From: Phaeosaccion multiseriatum
Lineage: Eukaryota; Ochrophyta, other classes
Reading direction: 5' to 3'
Assembly (NCBI GenBank): GCA_965112735.1
Contig: OZ218952.1
Span: 5,394,001 to 5,458,000, forward strand
Length of the DNA: 64,000 bases
Made by a program: the position numbers and the translations under genes. Under the pieces are notes generated by a model. That model had not been told where the DNA came from and made no database searches. It saw only the letters and a program-made list of their open reading frames with translations. The first letter of the stretch is position 1, and every line of letters starts with the position of its first letter. Shown piece after piece: positions 10,820-26,326 of the stretch.

Positions 10820-14654
<3,835 letters not shown>

Positions 14655-15508
14655 AGATAGATGGCAGTGGATGGCCTTGATCATTGAAGCTCATTGCAGC
14701 ATCGCAGGCATATGGTCATTGGGTCCTTACGAGGCAGGAGGAGAGAGGCGAGTCTTTAGTGTCCGTGTAACCGCACAAGAGAGCTCAGAGGAGAGGGGGG
14801 CGGCACTTCACTTCATCTCACGTCTCTCTCATTCACCCATTCAGCGGCGGAGAGCAGGGGCAGTGAGCGGCGGCCCGAGGGGGGCAAGGCCGGGAGGGGG
14901 AGGGAGGGGAGGGATGCCTGTTAAGCTCTTCGTCGGAGGTCCTCTCTCGGCCTGTGGTAGCTGAGGGGCAGAGGTGAAGAAATGACCGCACTTGGGCATT
15001 GTATTGGGCATCACAGGCGTGTGTGTCATGTGTAGGGTCAGGGAAGGGGTGCATTGGGCTCTCCTTGCTTTAATCACTGAAGTAAATCAAACTTCGTCCG
15101 GCTCGCTTTCCCTTCATTCCTCAAGGTCTTAAAGCTAACGACGTCGTATACTTCAAGAGCCCTTGCATTCCTCTTCTCGCCTCCTCGGGTCAGACGCGCC
15201 TAACGGTCTTGGCTCTGGCGCGTAGGACGCTCGGCCCTCGGCCGATCTGGTCGGCCTCTAGGCAGGTTCTAGGCAGCCTCTCCGTGACCGCGGGCGCGTG
15301 CGTGGGGCCGCCCAGCCAGTGGTAGCGGCGCACCTGCAGGCATGCACTCCTCGCAGGGCAGCCAGGCGAGGCGGCAAGAGACAACACGAATCAAGTCTAC
15401 TCCTCGCTTTCAATCCCATGCATTGCTTGGTTTAAAGTGACTCTTTGCACTCTGGGCAATGCCACCGTCTAGCTAGGCCGCCGCCCTGGGCCGCGGGTCT
15501 ACCAGGCC
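14655..15508. other. Intergenic, no gene seen
   Basis: 3' flank of the 4,6-dehydratase. A GATGGCAGTGGATGG motif copy lies at about 14661-14675, right after the stop codon. The rest is GC-rich unique sequence with no supported reading frame. Confidence 0.55.
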
Positions 15509-15832
15509 GTGTTGTAAGCCGGTGCCAGTTGTGATCTGCCCCCGTGGGTACGCGAGCTGCTCATGTACGGCGGCTCCTCTCTCAGAGCTTGGTTTGTATA
15601 AGGACAGAGCGGCCAGCATGATATAGTAGTGGCTGATGTGGTAGGTAGTGCGAGGGAGGAGTGGAGCAGGCAAGCAATCGGGGCCTAGCTAGGCATTGGG
15701 GATGTTGTAAGTCGGTGCATGGCAGGCTTGTTGCTCTCCTTAAACAAACCAAGCTCTGAGAGAGGAGCCACCGTACGTGAGCAGCTCGCGTACCCACCGG
15801 GGGCAGATCACAACTGGTGGTATCGACTTACA
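15509..15832. repeat. Foldback element with roughly 90-base arms
   Basis: The left arm (about 15509-15600) reads TGTTGTAAGCCGGTGCCAGT onwards to AGAGCTTGGTTTGTA. The right arm (about 15743-15832) is its near-perfect reverse complement. The spacer of about 140 bases holds another TGTTGTAAGTCGGTGCATGG copy (15703). No coding sequence. It is probably a small inverted-repeat (MITE-like) element. Confidence 0.75.
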
Positions 15833-15891
15833 ACAAGCCTTGCGGCGGCCTCTAGAAATAGGCGGAGGGCCTGGTACGGCCCTCTCTAGCT

Positions 15892-16792
15892 TCGGCTCCA
15901 GACTGGCCTAGAAGCCTAGGCCTAGAGACGAAATTCGGCCGGCCTAGGGGGGCCGCAGGCCCCCGGCCTAGGCCTAGAGGGGGGCGCAGATCCCCGGCCT
16001 AGGCCTATTTTTGGCGCAGCCCCCCCGGCCTAGGCCTATCGACCCTGGACAAGATTACGGTGTGCCGGCCGTAATCAGAATCAGATGATCTTGTGTCCAG
16101 GGTCGACTCCCTCCCTCCCTCCCTCCCTCCCTCCCTCCCTCCCTCCCTCCCTCCCTCCCTCCCTCGCTCCCTCCCTCCCTCCCTCCCTCCCTCCCTCCCT
16201 CCCTCCCTCCCTCCCTCCCTCCCTCCCTCCCTCCCTCCCTCCCTCCCTCCCTCCCTCCCTCCCTCCCTCCATCCCTCCCTCCATCCCTCCCTCCCTCCCT
16301 CCCTCCCTCCCTCCATCCATCCATCCATCCTTCCCTCCCACCCTCCCTGCCTCCCTCCCTCCCTACCTCCCGCTTTCTATCCCTGCCTGCCTCCCTCCCT
16401 CCCTCCCTCCCTCCCTCCCTCCCTCCCTCCCTCCCTCCCTCCCTCCCTCCCTCCCTCCCTCCCTCCATCCCTCCCTCCATCCCTCCCTCCCTCCCTCCCT
16501 CCCTCCCTCCATCCATCCATCCATCCTTCCCTCCCACCCTCCCTGCCTCCCTCCCTCCCTACCTCCCGCTTTCTATCCCTGCCTGCCTCCCTCCCTCCCT
16601 CCCTCCCTCCCGCTTTCTATCCCTCCCTGCCTCCCTCCCTCCTTCCCTCCCTACCTCCCTGCCTCCCTCCCTCCCTCCCTCCCTCCCTCCCTCCCTCCCT
16701 CCCTCCCTCCCTCCCTCCCTCCCTCCCTCCCTCCCTCCCTCCCTCCCTCCCTCCCTCCATCCTTCCCTCCCACCCTCCCTGCCTCCCTCTCG
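15892..16792 (+). mobile_element. CCCT-cored inverted-repeat element, truncated copy (element 1)
   Basis: It starts with TCGGCTCCAGACTGGCCTA (15892), then CCGGCCTAGGCCTA-rich sequence, GACCCTGGACAAGATTACGG (16041) and a short CCGGCCGTAATCAG region. A CCCT tract (about 16107-16790) follows. Its expected right end is missing: the tract runs straight into element 2. Compare the complete copy at 62999-63993. No transposase is encoded, so it would be non-autonomous if mobile. Confidence 0.7.
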
Positions 16793-17930
16793 GCTTCAGA
16801 CTGGCCTAGAAGCCTATGCTCTAGGCCCTAGGCCGAGCGGCCTACGCCCGCTCTAGGCCTAGGCCGGCGGCCGTTGGCCGCTCTAGGCCGGCCATTTTCT
16901 CTCCCTAGGCCGGCGGTTCTAGGCCTAGGCCTCGACCTATCTGATTAGTAATTACCGCCGGCGCAGCCGGCCTGATTACTGAATATGACCGGCGCCAGCC
17001 GGCCTGAGTACTGATTATGCGCCAACCGGGGGCTGATTACTGATTACGGCCGGCGCACACCGTAATCTTGTCCAGGGTCGAAGGGAGGGAGGGAGGGAGG
17101 GAGGGAGGAAGGAAGGGAGGGAGGGAGGGAGGGAGGGAGGGAGGGAGGGAGGGAGGGAGGGAGGGAGGGAGGGAGGGAGGGAGGGAGGGAGGGAGGGAGG
17201 GAGGGAGGGAGGGAGGGAGGGAGGGAGGGAGGGAGGGAGGGAGGGAGGGAGGGAGGGAGGGAGGGAGGGAGGGAGGGAGGGAGGGAGGGAGGGAGGGAGG
17301 GAGGGAGGGAGGGAGGGAGGGAGGGAGGGAGGGAGGGAGGGAGGGAGGGAGGGAGGGAGGGAGGGAGGGAGGGAGGGAGGGAGGGAGGGAGGGAGGGAGG
17401 GAGGGAGGGAGGGAGGGAGGGAGGGAGGGAGGGAGGGAGGGAGGGAGGGAGGGAGGGAGGGAGGGAGGGAGGGAGGGAGGGAGGGAGGGAGGGAGGGAGG
17501 GAGGGAGGGAGGGAGGGAGGGAGGGAGGGAGGGAGGGAGGGAGGGAGGGAGGGAGGGAGGGAGGGAGGGAGGGAGGGAGGGAGGGAGGGAAGGAGGGAGG
17601 GAAGGAGGGAGGGAGGAGGGAGGGAGGGAGGGAGGGAGGGAGGGAGGGAGGGAGGGAGGGAGGGAGGGAGCAGCCGGCCTGTTTACTGATTATGACCGGC
17701 GCCAGCCGGTCTGGTTGCTTACAGCCGGTGACCAGCCGGCCTGATTACTGATTTTGCGCCGGCCGGGGGCTGATTACCGGTTACGGCCGGCGCACACCGT
17801 AATCTTGTCCAGGGTCCTAGGCCGGGAGGGCTGCGCCCAAAATAGGCCTAGGCCGGGGACCTGCGGCCCCCCTAGGCCGGCCGAATTTCGTCTCTAGAGG
17901 CCTAGGCTTCTAGGCCAGTCTGGAGCCGAT
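16793..17930 (-). mobile_element. CCCT-cored inverted-repeat element, full copy in reverse orientation (element 2)
   Basis: It begins TCGGCTTCAGACTGGCCTAG and ends CCAGTCTGGAGCCGA, the reverse complement of the element start. Inside are CTAGGCC-rich ends, TGATTACTGATTACGGCCGG subrepeats, CCGTAATCTTGTCCAGGGTC on both sides (17057 and 17797), and a central GGGA tract of almost 600 bases (17082-17672). The order is the mirror of the copy at 62999-63993. Element 1's CCCT tract and this GGGA tract face each other and could form a very large hairpin. Confidence 0.75.
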
Positions 17931-18552
17931 CCCTCCCTCCCTCCCTCCCGCTTTCTATCCCTGCCAACCTCCCTCCCTCCCTCCCTCCCTCCCGCTTTCT
18001 ATCCCTCCCTGCCTCCCTCCCTCCTTCCCTCCCTACCTCCCTGCCTCCCTGCCTCCCTCCCTCCCTCCCTCCCTCCCCACCTCCCTCCCTCCCTCCCTCC
18101 CTGCCTGCCTGCCTGCCTCCCACCCTCCCTCCCTGCCTCCCTCCCTCCCTGCCTCCCTCCCTCCCTGCCTCCCACCCTCCCTCCCTCCCTCCCTCCCTCC
18201 CTCCCTCCCTCCCTCCATCCATCCATCCCTCCCTCCATCCATCCCTCCCTCCGTCCCTCCCTCCCTCCCTCCCTCCCTCCCTCCCTCCATCCCTCCATCC
18301 CTCCCTCCCACCCTCCCTCCCTCCGTCCCTCCCTCCCTCCCTCCCTCCCTCCGTCCCTCCCTCCCTCCCTCCCTCCGTCCCTCCGTCCCTCCCTCCCTCC
18401 CTCCATCCCTCCCTCCCACCCTCCCTGCCTCCCTCCCTGCCTCCCTCCCTCCCTCCCTCCCTCCCTCCCTCCCACCCTCGCTGCCTCCCTCCCTGCCTCC
18501 CTCCCTCCCTCCCTCCCTCCCTCCGTCTCCCTCCCTCCCTCCCTCCCCTCCC
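17931..18552. repeat. Interrupted CCCT tract
   Basis: About 620 bases of CCCT with CCCG, CCTG and CCAT variants, starting exactly where element 2 ends. It could be the remnant core of a third element. All frames through it (Arg-Glu-Gly or Pro-Ser) are artefacts. Confidence 0.85.
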
Positions 18553-18565
18553 TTTGACCCTGTTG

Positions 18566-19071
18566 TCGACCCCTGACACACTATCGCCCACATTCTCGAT
18601 AGCGCGCTATTGGCCGCGGCCGATAGCGGATAGCGTGCCGGCTGGCGCCGGCCGATAGCGGATAGCGCGCCGGCTGGCGCCGGCCGATAGCGGATAGCGC
18701 GCCGGCTGGCGCCGGCGATAGCGGATAGCGTGCCGGCTGCGCCGGCGATAGCGGATAGTGTGTCAGTCGACCCCTGACACACTATCCGCTATCCGCTATC
18801 GCCGGCGCCAGCCGGCGCGCTATCCGCTATCGCCGGCGCAGCCGGCACGCTATCCGCTATCGCCGGCGCCAGCCGGCGCGCTATCCGCTATCGGCCGGCG
18901 CCAGCCGGCGCGCTATCCGCTATCGGCCGGCGCCAGCCGGCACGCTATCCGCTATCGGCCGGCGCCAGCCGGCGCGCTATCCGCTATCGCCGGCGCCAGC
19001 CGGCACGCTATCCGCTGGGGGGGCCGATAGCGCGCTATCGAGAATGTGGGCGATAGTGTGTCAGGGGTCGA
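18566..19071. mobile_element. GATAGC palindromic element (two units)
   Basis: The outer 45 bases form a perfect inverted repeat: TCGACCCCTGACACACTATC, then GCCCACATTCTCGATAGCGC and GCTAT, against the reverse complement ending at 19071. Between lie tandem units of about 31 bases alternating GCCGGCTGGCGCCGGC with GATAGCGGATAGCG, pointing one way left of centre and the other way right of centre. A junction at about 18768 (GTGTCAG|TCGACCCCTGACAC) suggests two elements side by side. A partial extra end, TGTCAGGGGTCGAC, follows at 19072-19085. No coding sequence. Confidence 0.8.
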
Positions 19072-19424
19072 TGTCAGGGGTCGACTGTTGCGCGGTTGAT
19101 TGACCCCTCGCTGGGAAACGGAAACTTCCAATTTTCGCATCTTTTTTTTTTGTTGGGAAGAAAGGTTACCCCGCTGCTACTACTCTGCTGCGCCTGCTGC
19201 AGCCCTTCGCGTGTTGCCTCCACTATCTGGGACGTCTTCTTCCCTCTCGTCAGACTCGCCGTAGAGTGTATCCGATGGGGAGGGATTTGGGGAATGAATG
19301 TCCGGAACATCGCGTGAGCAAAGGCAGGAGGAGGAGTAGCAAGAGCAGCAGCCGAATAGGGTGCAGCATTTTAAGGGAGGGGGAGACGAGTAGGGGCAGG
19401 AGTAGTTGCAGCTGGGTCCTGACC

Positions 19425-22279
19425 ATGGGGGTGCTGGTCCTCGCCAGGGCGGCGACTTGTAATGCCTTCAGGACGCTGGTCCGGCCTACTACTGCAGCAG
19501 CAGGACGAAGGCTGTCCGTTGCAGCGGGATTAAGCACCAGTAGACCTCATTCAACAGCAGTAGCAACAGCAGCAGGAGGAGGAGGAGGCGGGGGCTTCGG
19601 CCGCATGGGAAATAGGCACCAATTTGGCGGGGGGAGAAGCAGCAGTAGTGGTCGAAAGAGGTACGTAAGCAGAGGATATATATATATATCAGTGCTCGTC
19701 GCTGTATGTTGCAAGTCTCCGTGTCCTCTCCCCACACTCTCTTTCACACTCTTTCCTCTCCTCCGGCACGCTGCAAGATGATGTAAGCACCACGTACGAT
19801 GCACACACACACCTCGCCCACCGGCACCCCCCCACACCCCCTTTCCAACTCAGTCCTTCGACCCTAACCAACATCGATCCCAAGGGATCCGCAATATACC
19901 GACACAAGGACCAATGCGATAGCATCTGCTTTTGCGCCAACCTTCCCTGATCCTCTCCCCTGTCCCCTCTCCTCTTCTACCCCCCTTCCCTTCCCTTCCC
20001 CAGCACGAGCGACGACGTGGGTGCAGAGATCGGAGAGGGCTGGGCCATGCACCCCGGCCCTGCTGAGCACAGCGACGGCCGAACGAGTAGCGTGGGCACT
20101 GTGGCTCCTCATAGCGCCGACACGATGGAGGATCACCCCCGCCGCATCACAGGAGAGAATCACATCTTCTGCAATCGGGAGATCAACCTGTCCAAGGTAA
20201 CGTACATGTGTGTGTGTGTGTGTGGGTGTGGGTGTGCGTGTGTGTGTGTGCGCGCGCGCGCGTGTGTGTGTGTGTGTGCGTGTGTGTATGTGTGTGCGTG
20301 TGTTTCTGTGTGTGCTTGGAGCTTGGAGCTTGGGCTTGTTTTTGATTGGTTGGTGGCGTAATAATATAATATTTGCGATGCTCCCTCCGCATGTTTTTTC
20401 TTCTCTGTATCTCTTTGTGTGTCTCTCTCTGCCTCTTCCCCTCTCTCCATCTCTACTCCCCCCTGCACTATCTGAAGCCCCCCCACCATCCCTCCCACCC
20501 CCCCTGCCCACCACAGATGCAGGCAGTGGGCTTCGATATGGACTACACGCTCGCTCAGTACTACTCGTCCTTCGACCTCCTCGCCTTTGATGGAGCCAAA
20601 GCTAAAATGGTAAGCAAGCAAGAGGAAGGAAGGAACTGTCCATGGCCGTGTGTGTGTGTGCGTGCGTGTGTGCGTGCGTGCGTGCGCCGCCCTCCTTTCT
20701 CCTGAAACCCCATGCGTCCTTTACCTCTCCGTAGCTCTCTTTAGCTCTCCTTGCTCACCCTCGTCTCCGCCACTCTCAGAGCGTGTTTTTCTCTCTCTCC
20801 CTGTATCACCAACTTTCTCAGGTGAACGAGCTCAACTACCCCGAGGCTGTTATGGACTTCCCCTACAACCCCACGGCCTTCACGAGAGGGCTCGTCATTG
20901 ACAAGGAGCGAGGAAACTTCATCAAAGTAAGTCATCAAAATGCGTCAGGGCGGAGGATAGACCAACCCAACCCAACCTAACCCAACCTAACCCAACCCAG
21001 CCCAACCCAACCCAACCAGCTTAAGGCTTGAGTAGGCGGGTCGTCCGACCCAATCAGATTTGATACACACACGATTTTGCCTCTCCCCTCCCCTCCACTT
21101 TCCTCATGCGACGGTCTGTCTGTCTGTTTCTCTCTGTCTCTCTCTCCCTCTCTTTCCCCACCTCCCTCCCTCCCCCCTTCCTCCCCCCCTCCCCCCCATC
21201 CCTCCCCTCTCCCCTCCCTCCCTCCCTCCCTTCCCTTCACCCCACCCCCCCCCAGATGGACAGACACAAATACGTCCGTGTGGCCCATCATGGCTACCGT
21301 CGCCTCAAGAGCGAGGAGCGCAAGGCCATCTACCAGTCGTCTTTTAGCACTCAGAACACCGCCTTTACGGGGGCCAACTTTGTCAACATGGACACCCTCT
21401 TCAGTCTGGTGAGTTTCAGTTTCAGTTTCCTCGTTTGACCAATGTCGTTATCAGTCGCCTGCTCGCTACCTTCACTCACTTGCGTGTGTGTGCGTGCGTG
21501 TGTGTGTGCGTGCGTGCGTGCGTGTGTGTGTGCCTTTCTCAGGTCGACGCTTGCCTTTTCGCTCGGCTTGTGAACTACAAAGACGAGCACCCTGACGTGT
21601 TGCCGCAGGTGGGGGGAGGTGGGATGGCAGTGGATGGGGAGGGAGGGAGGGAGGGATGGCAGTGGATGTAAGTTTGGAGGCCGATGGATCTCGCTTGATC
21701 AGGAGGAATGCGCACGCAGGCATGGCAGTAGATGCGGCAGGAGTAGGAGGCTCATGTAGGACAGAACCCCCCCCCTCCCGGCCCTCCTTTGCCTCACAAC
21801 ACTCCGTCATCTCGACTACTTCACTGCCTGGTTCACTAACTGACTGTCTCACTGACTGACCGACCGATTGCCCGCCCTCTCTCCCCCCCTCTCTCCCTCC
21901 CTCCCTCCCTCCCTTCTTTCCTCCCTCCCTCCCTCCCTCTCTCCCTCTCTCCCTCCCTCTCTCTCTCTGTCATCCCTCCCCAGTCCTACGCCTCCCTCTA
22001 CCGAGACGTGCGCAAGTGCGTGGACGTGTGTCACCGCGACGGGGTGATCAAGGACAGGGTAGCGGAGGACCCAGCCAAGTACATCATGCCCGACCCCGAT
22101 ATGGTGCCCATGCTGAAGAGGCTCAAGGAGGAGGGCATCAAGGTAGGCAAGAGGGTGGGGGGGGGGGAGGGAGAGGGAGAGAGAGAGAGAGAGAGGGAGG
22201 GAGGCAGACAGAGAGAGAGACAGGGAGAGACAGAGGTCATGTGCCTCCTCCGTAGCTCGTTTGCTATGTGTGGGTGTGA

Positions 22280-22317
<38 letters not shown>

Positions 22318-25266
22318 TCCACCCTCTGTGGTGGTGTGTGCGCGTGTGTGGGTAGTTTTGTGTGTTGGAGCCCGCCCACCCCCGGGCATGACTCACTCAG
22401 TCTGAACCCCCCCCCCGCCCTCTCACCCGCTGCCCATACGCCTCTATCGCCTTCTCTCCTGCCCGCATGCCTCCATGTCCTCTACTCAGGTGTTCCTACT
22501 CACCAACTCCCTGTGGGATTACACCAATGTCGTCATGAACTTCCTCGTCGGAAACGACGTGCGTGCGTGCGTGTGTGTGTGTGTGTGTGTGAGCGCGTGC
22601 GTGTCTCAGTAACGTTTTCCGGCTTCTTGTCTCTGCCCTTGCCCCTCGTTCATACCCTATCCCTTTCCCTCTTCCCCTGAACCCCTCACCTCCGTCCGCT
22701 GCCATCCGCAGAAGGAGCACCGCAACACGGAGTGGGTGGACATGTTCGACATGGTCGTGGTTGGGGCGTGCAAGCCGGGCTTCCTCGCAGACCCCTACCT
22801 CACTCTTTTCCGAGTCGACACGGTACGTGACGCACGCACCGCCCGCCTACCTATTACGTAATTCTTAGGTTAATTCCCATGAGTCAGTAAATATGTCTAT
22901 CCCCCGCCTACTTACCACCACTGTCACACGTATAGATCATGTGAAGGGGATGGCAGTGGAGGGGGGGGATGAGAGGGCTCTGACTGCCGGCCTCTTTCTC
23001 TCTCGCCCTCCCTCTCTCTCACACACATCTCCCCATCCACTACCATCCCCCCTTCCATCCCCTTTCCCCCACCATTCTCTTCCCATCCACTGCCATCCAC
23101 CCCCCCCCCTCAGGAGAGGGACATGCTGCGCAACACGGACGGGGTCATCGGCAGCGACGTCGCCAAGTTCCTGGAGGAGGGCAGGGTGTTCCAGGTGCGG
23201 TAGTGGGGATGGCAGTTGATGGGGGGGGGGGGGGGGGGTGGCAGTGGATGGGGACAGGATGTCAGTGGTTGGGCAGGGCAGAGGATGGCAGTGGATGGAA
23301 AGGGTGGATGGAGAGGGCATGGAGAAGAGCAAGGTGTTCCAGTACCGTATTGACGTATGGGGATGGGAAGGGCAGAGGATGGCAGTGGATGGAGTGCCTT
23401 CATTCTTTCCTTCCTTCCTTCCTTACCTCCCTCCCTCCCCCACAGCATGAGGACGACCAGTGATGCCAGAGAAGGAAGATTATATTAGAGGCTTTGTCAT
23501 CCCCTCCCCACCCACTGCTTTCTCGCCTCACAGCCCCCCTCTCCTCTACCTTCCTCTCCTCTCCTCTCTCTCCCCTCCCCTTTCCCCTCCCTGCAGGGCG
23601 GCAACTGGCTGCACCTGCACGAGATGCTCTCTCTGTCATCGGGTGACCAACTGCTCTACGTAGGGGATCACATGTTCTCTGACATTGTCAAGAGCAAGCG
23701 GGCCGTGGGCTGGAGGACTTGCCTCATTGTGCCGGAACTCGAGAGGGAGGTGAAGGTGGGTGAGGTTCTGTAACGGTGGGTTATGTAGCGTAGGACATAG
23801 CATAGGACGTGGTGTAGAGCGTGCAGAGAGAGAGATGAAGGTGTGGGGGATGTGACGGAGGATGTAGCGTAGAAGTTGCGGAGAGAGATGCAATCCCTGA
23901 CTAAGTTACTCACTCACTCCCTCACTCACTCACCACACCACTCACTCGCTTATTCACATGACCACACCATATCAACACCACACAAAACCTCCTCCTCCTC
24001 CTCCTCCTCCTCCTCCGTCTCATCCTCTCCTCCCCCCAGACGCTGTACGACAACCTCGAGCTCCGTAAGCGCATCACTGAGCTGCGCAACCTTCAGTACG
24101 ACCTCGACGATTGGGCAGACACCCTCCGCCTCAGGCGCAGTCGGGCAGAGAAGGCCGGGAACTTGGACTATCTGCCAACGGTATGTATGTGATGCGTGTC
24201 TGTCGTGTTGTGACTTGGGCCACAATGAGGGGTGTGGGGACCCAACTCCGCCAGCTCTGCCTCTGTATCTCACCCAAGCGGCCCTATCTTCCCCTCCCCT
24301 CTCCCCCCCCCCTTATCCTCGCTTCCCTTCCCCTCTCAGAACCAGCGCCAACTGGAGGAGATGAGCGCGCAGCAGCGCACCGTCAAGAGCCTCCTTGCGC
24401 AGAAGAGCCTCAAATTCCATAGGGTGTGTGAGGAGGAGTGGAGAGAGAGGCAGGGATAGTTCCTTGGCTTGTAGGTTAAGGAAGCTGCTTGGGCATTTGC
24501 CTTGTGTAAGGAGTAGCCCGACCTAGGTTCCTTCACCTACTCTCTCTTACTTCCTCTCCCTCCTCCCTCCTCTTCCTCCCTCCCTCCCTCCCACCCACCT
24601 CTCCCTCTCTTTCCCCTGGCCTGTGAAACAGTCCTTCCACCCTACTTGGGGTCAACTGTTCAAGAGCGGTTACCAGGACAGCCGCTTCTCGCAACAGGTG
24701 ACCATGTACGCGTGTCTGTACACGTCCAGAGCCACCAATCTGCTGCAGATCTCCGCGTCAAGGTCCTTTAGGTGGGTGGCGGCAGGGGATAGGGGGGGGG
24801 GGCTAGGGATGGCACTGGATGGAGGTGGGGGGATGGCAATCGATGGGGGTGGGAGGATGGCAGTGGATGAAGGGCGCCCCAGCCGGGGGTGGATGGCGGA
24901 GAAGCTCTCGCCCCCTCGGCTCCACGGCTCGACCCAACCGACTACTTTCACGTATCCGCCAAATTCTGCTGCTGTACCACCAAGTGCTCCTGTATCACAA
25001 ACTCTCTCTCCCCTCTCTTCTTTGCGTGTTGGTTGCCCGCGACTGTCACTCACAACTGTCACTCTCACAGACCCCCTGGAGACAGCAGCCCCCATGACGC
25101 AATGCTTGAGATGGAGCCGCAGCTTGACCCCGACCCCTCTCGTCGTCTTCATCAGCTGCAGCAGGGAGAGGGGACAGGCGACAGGGCAGGAGTAGGCGGG
25201 GCAGGGCAGGGGGGGGGGGAGGGGGAGGAGGAGGGAAGTGATAGCGATGAAGAGGATACACCCTAA
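19425..25266 (+). CDS. HAD-superfamily 5'-nucleotidase (cN-II / NT5DC family)
   Basis: Fifteen exons give 661 aa: 19425-19660, 20004-20196, 20517-20609, 20822-20926, 21256-21408, 21543-21608, 21984-22142, 22490-22558, 22712-22822, 23114-23194, 23597-23755, 24040-24180, 24340-24423, 24632-24771, 25071-25266; phases close. All four HAD motifs are present: GFDMDYT (Asp150, Asp152), LLTNS (336-342), ACKPGF (Lys379) and YVGDHMFSD (Asp446, Asp451). The family hydrolyses purine nucleoside 5'-monophosphates, or is of unknown substrate in NT5DC members. The first 40 residues (MGVLVLARAATCNAF) look like an organelle presequence. The acidic C-tail ends EEDTP. An in-frame ATG exists at 19275, but the hydrophobic start at 19425 is more natural. 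The catalytic class is sure; the substrate is not. Confidence 0.9.
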
Positions 25267-25452
25267 GGCAGTGAGGCGTATGGGCAGGCAGATGGGCAGG
25301 CATATGGGCAGGCAGGTAGCCAGGCAGGCAAAGGAGGCAGAGGCCAAAGACGGACGGAACGACGGACCGACGGACGGACCAACTCTACGCACTGTGGGCG
25401 ACTGACAAAATTCGTGCACATGTATTTCATCTTTTTTACTTCATTAATTTTA
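25267..25452. other. Short convergent 3' region
   Basis: Only 186 bases separate the stops of the 5'-nucleotidase and the EF-hand gene. They contain repeated GGGCAGGCAGATGGGCAGGC units (25280-25325), a form of the dispersed CTGCCCATATGCCTGCC motif, and an AT-rich end (25425-25460). Confidence 0.65.
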
Positions 25453-26295
25453 TTAAAACATTCCCTCATTATAATTTCCACTAGGGTTAGCTTCGGGGGG
25501 CGGCGCGAACAAGGCGGTCGTGACGATGACGCACACCTGCTCTATGAAGCAGTCCAGCGACGCTGCCTCTCTCCGTGCAAAGGTCATCCACTCTCTCTCC
25601 GTGAGCCGTCTGCTAGCACTACAATTACTGCCACTACTAATACTACTACTACTATTCCTGCTGCTGCTACTGCTACTGCTGCCTTTCCCGCTGCTACTAC
25701 TCCCACCACCTCTTCCCTTTGAGTCTTTCGATGTACTGGAAGCAGTCCCTGCCCCCCCCCGGGGCCCTGCTGCAGACAGAAACTGACATTGCGCTGCCCC
25801 GGCGCACGCCATTGCCTCTAGCAGCGGCCCCACCTCCCCCAGGGGGTCCTCCGAGGCGGGCGCGTGTGTGGGTGCGGGCGTGTCCGTATGCTTCTCGCCC
25901 TGCTGCGGGGCCTTCTCCACTGGAGGGGGCTGCTGCTGCTGCTGCTCCTGCTGCTGCTGCTGCTCCTCCTCCTGCTGCTCCTCCTCCTGCTGCTGCTGCT
26001 GCTTTATCACCAACGGCTGCTGCTGTTGCCGTAGCTGCATGGCTGCTGCCTGGGTCTGGGCAGTGGCGGTGAGGGCGCTGTTATCGACGGCCACCATGTC
26101 CATCACAAGAGCCTTCAGATCAGCACCCGAGGCTCCTGAGTCCTGGCCGCCGCTACCCCCACCACTGTACATTGTGAATACGACTGTGGAGGGTGGGGGA
26201 AGAGGGGAGGGCGAGGGGCAGGGGGCAGGCAGGCGGCGCGGGTCGAGTCAGCAACGCAAGGCAGAAGGCATGGAAGGAGGAAGAAGACAATACTA

Positions 26296-26326
<31 letters not shown>

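Noticed and set aside
15440-15540. Possible tRNA or structured RNA in a GC-rich segment
   Set aside because: No T-loop or acceptor-stem pairing of tRNA type; the pairing seen belongs to the foldback element.
16055-18782. Several reading frames of 150-290 residues rich in Arg-Glu-Gly or Pro-Ser on both strands
   Set aside because: They are translations of the CCCT/GGGA tracts, open in every frame because the tetranucleotide contains no stop.
18566-19071. CRISPR array
   Set aside because: Spaced repeats are present, but the units are adjacent palindromic blocks without unique spacers, and the DNA is eukaryotic.
23434-23460. Acceptor-like CCCACAG followed by a short open piece in the 5'-nucleotidase
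   Set aside because: Including it breaks the HAD domain and the phase; exon 11 joins exon 10 cleanly without it.
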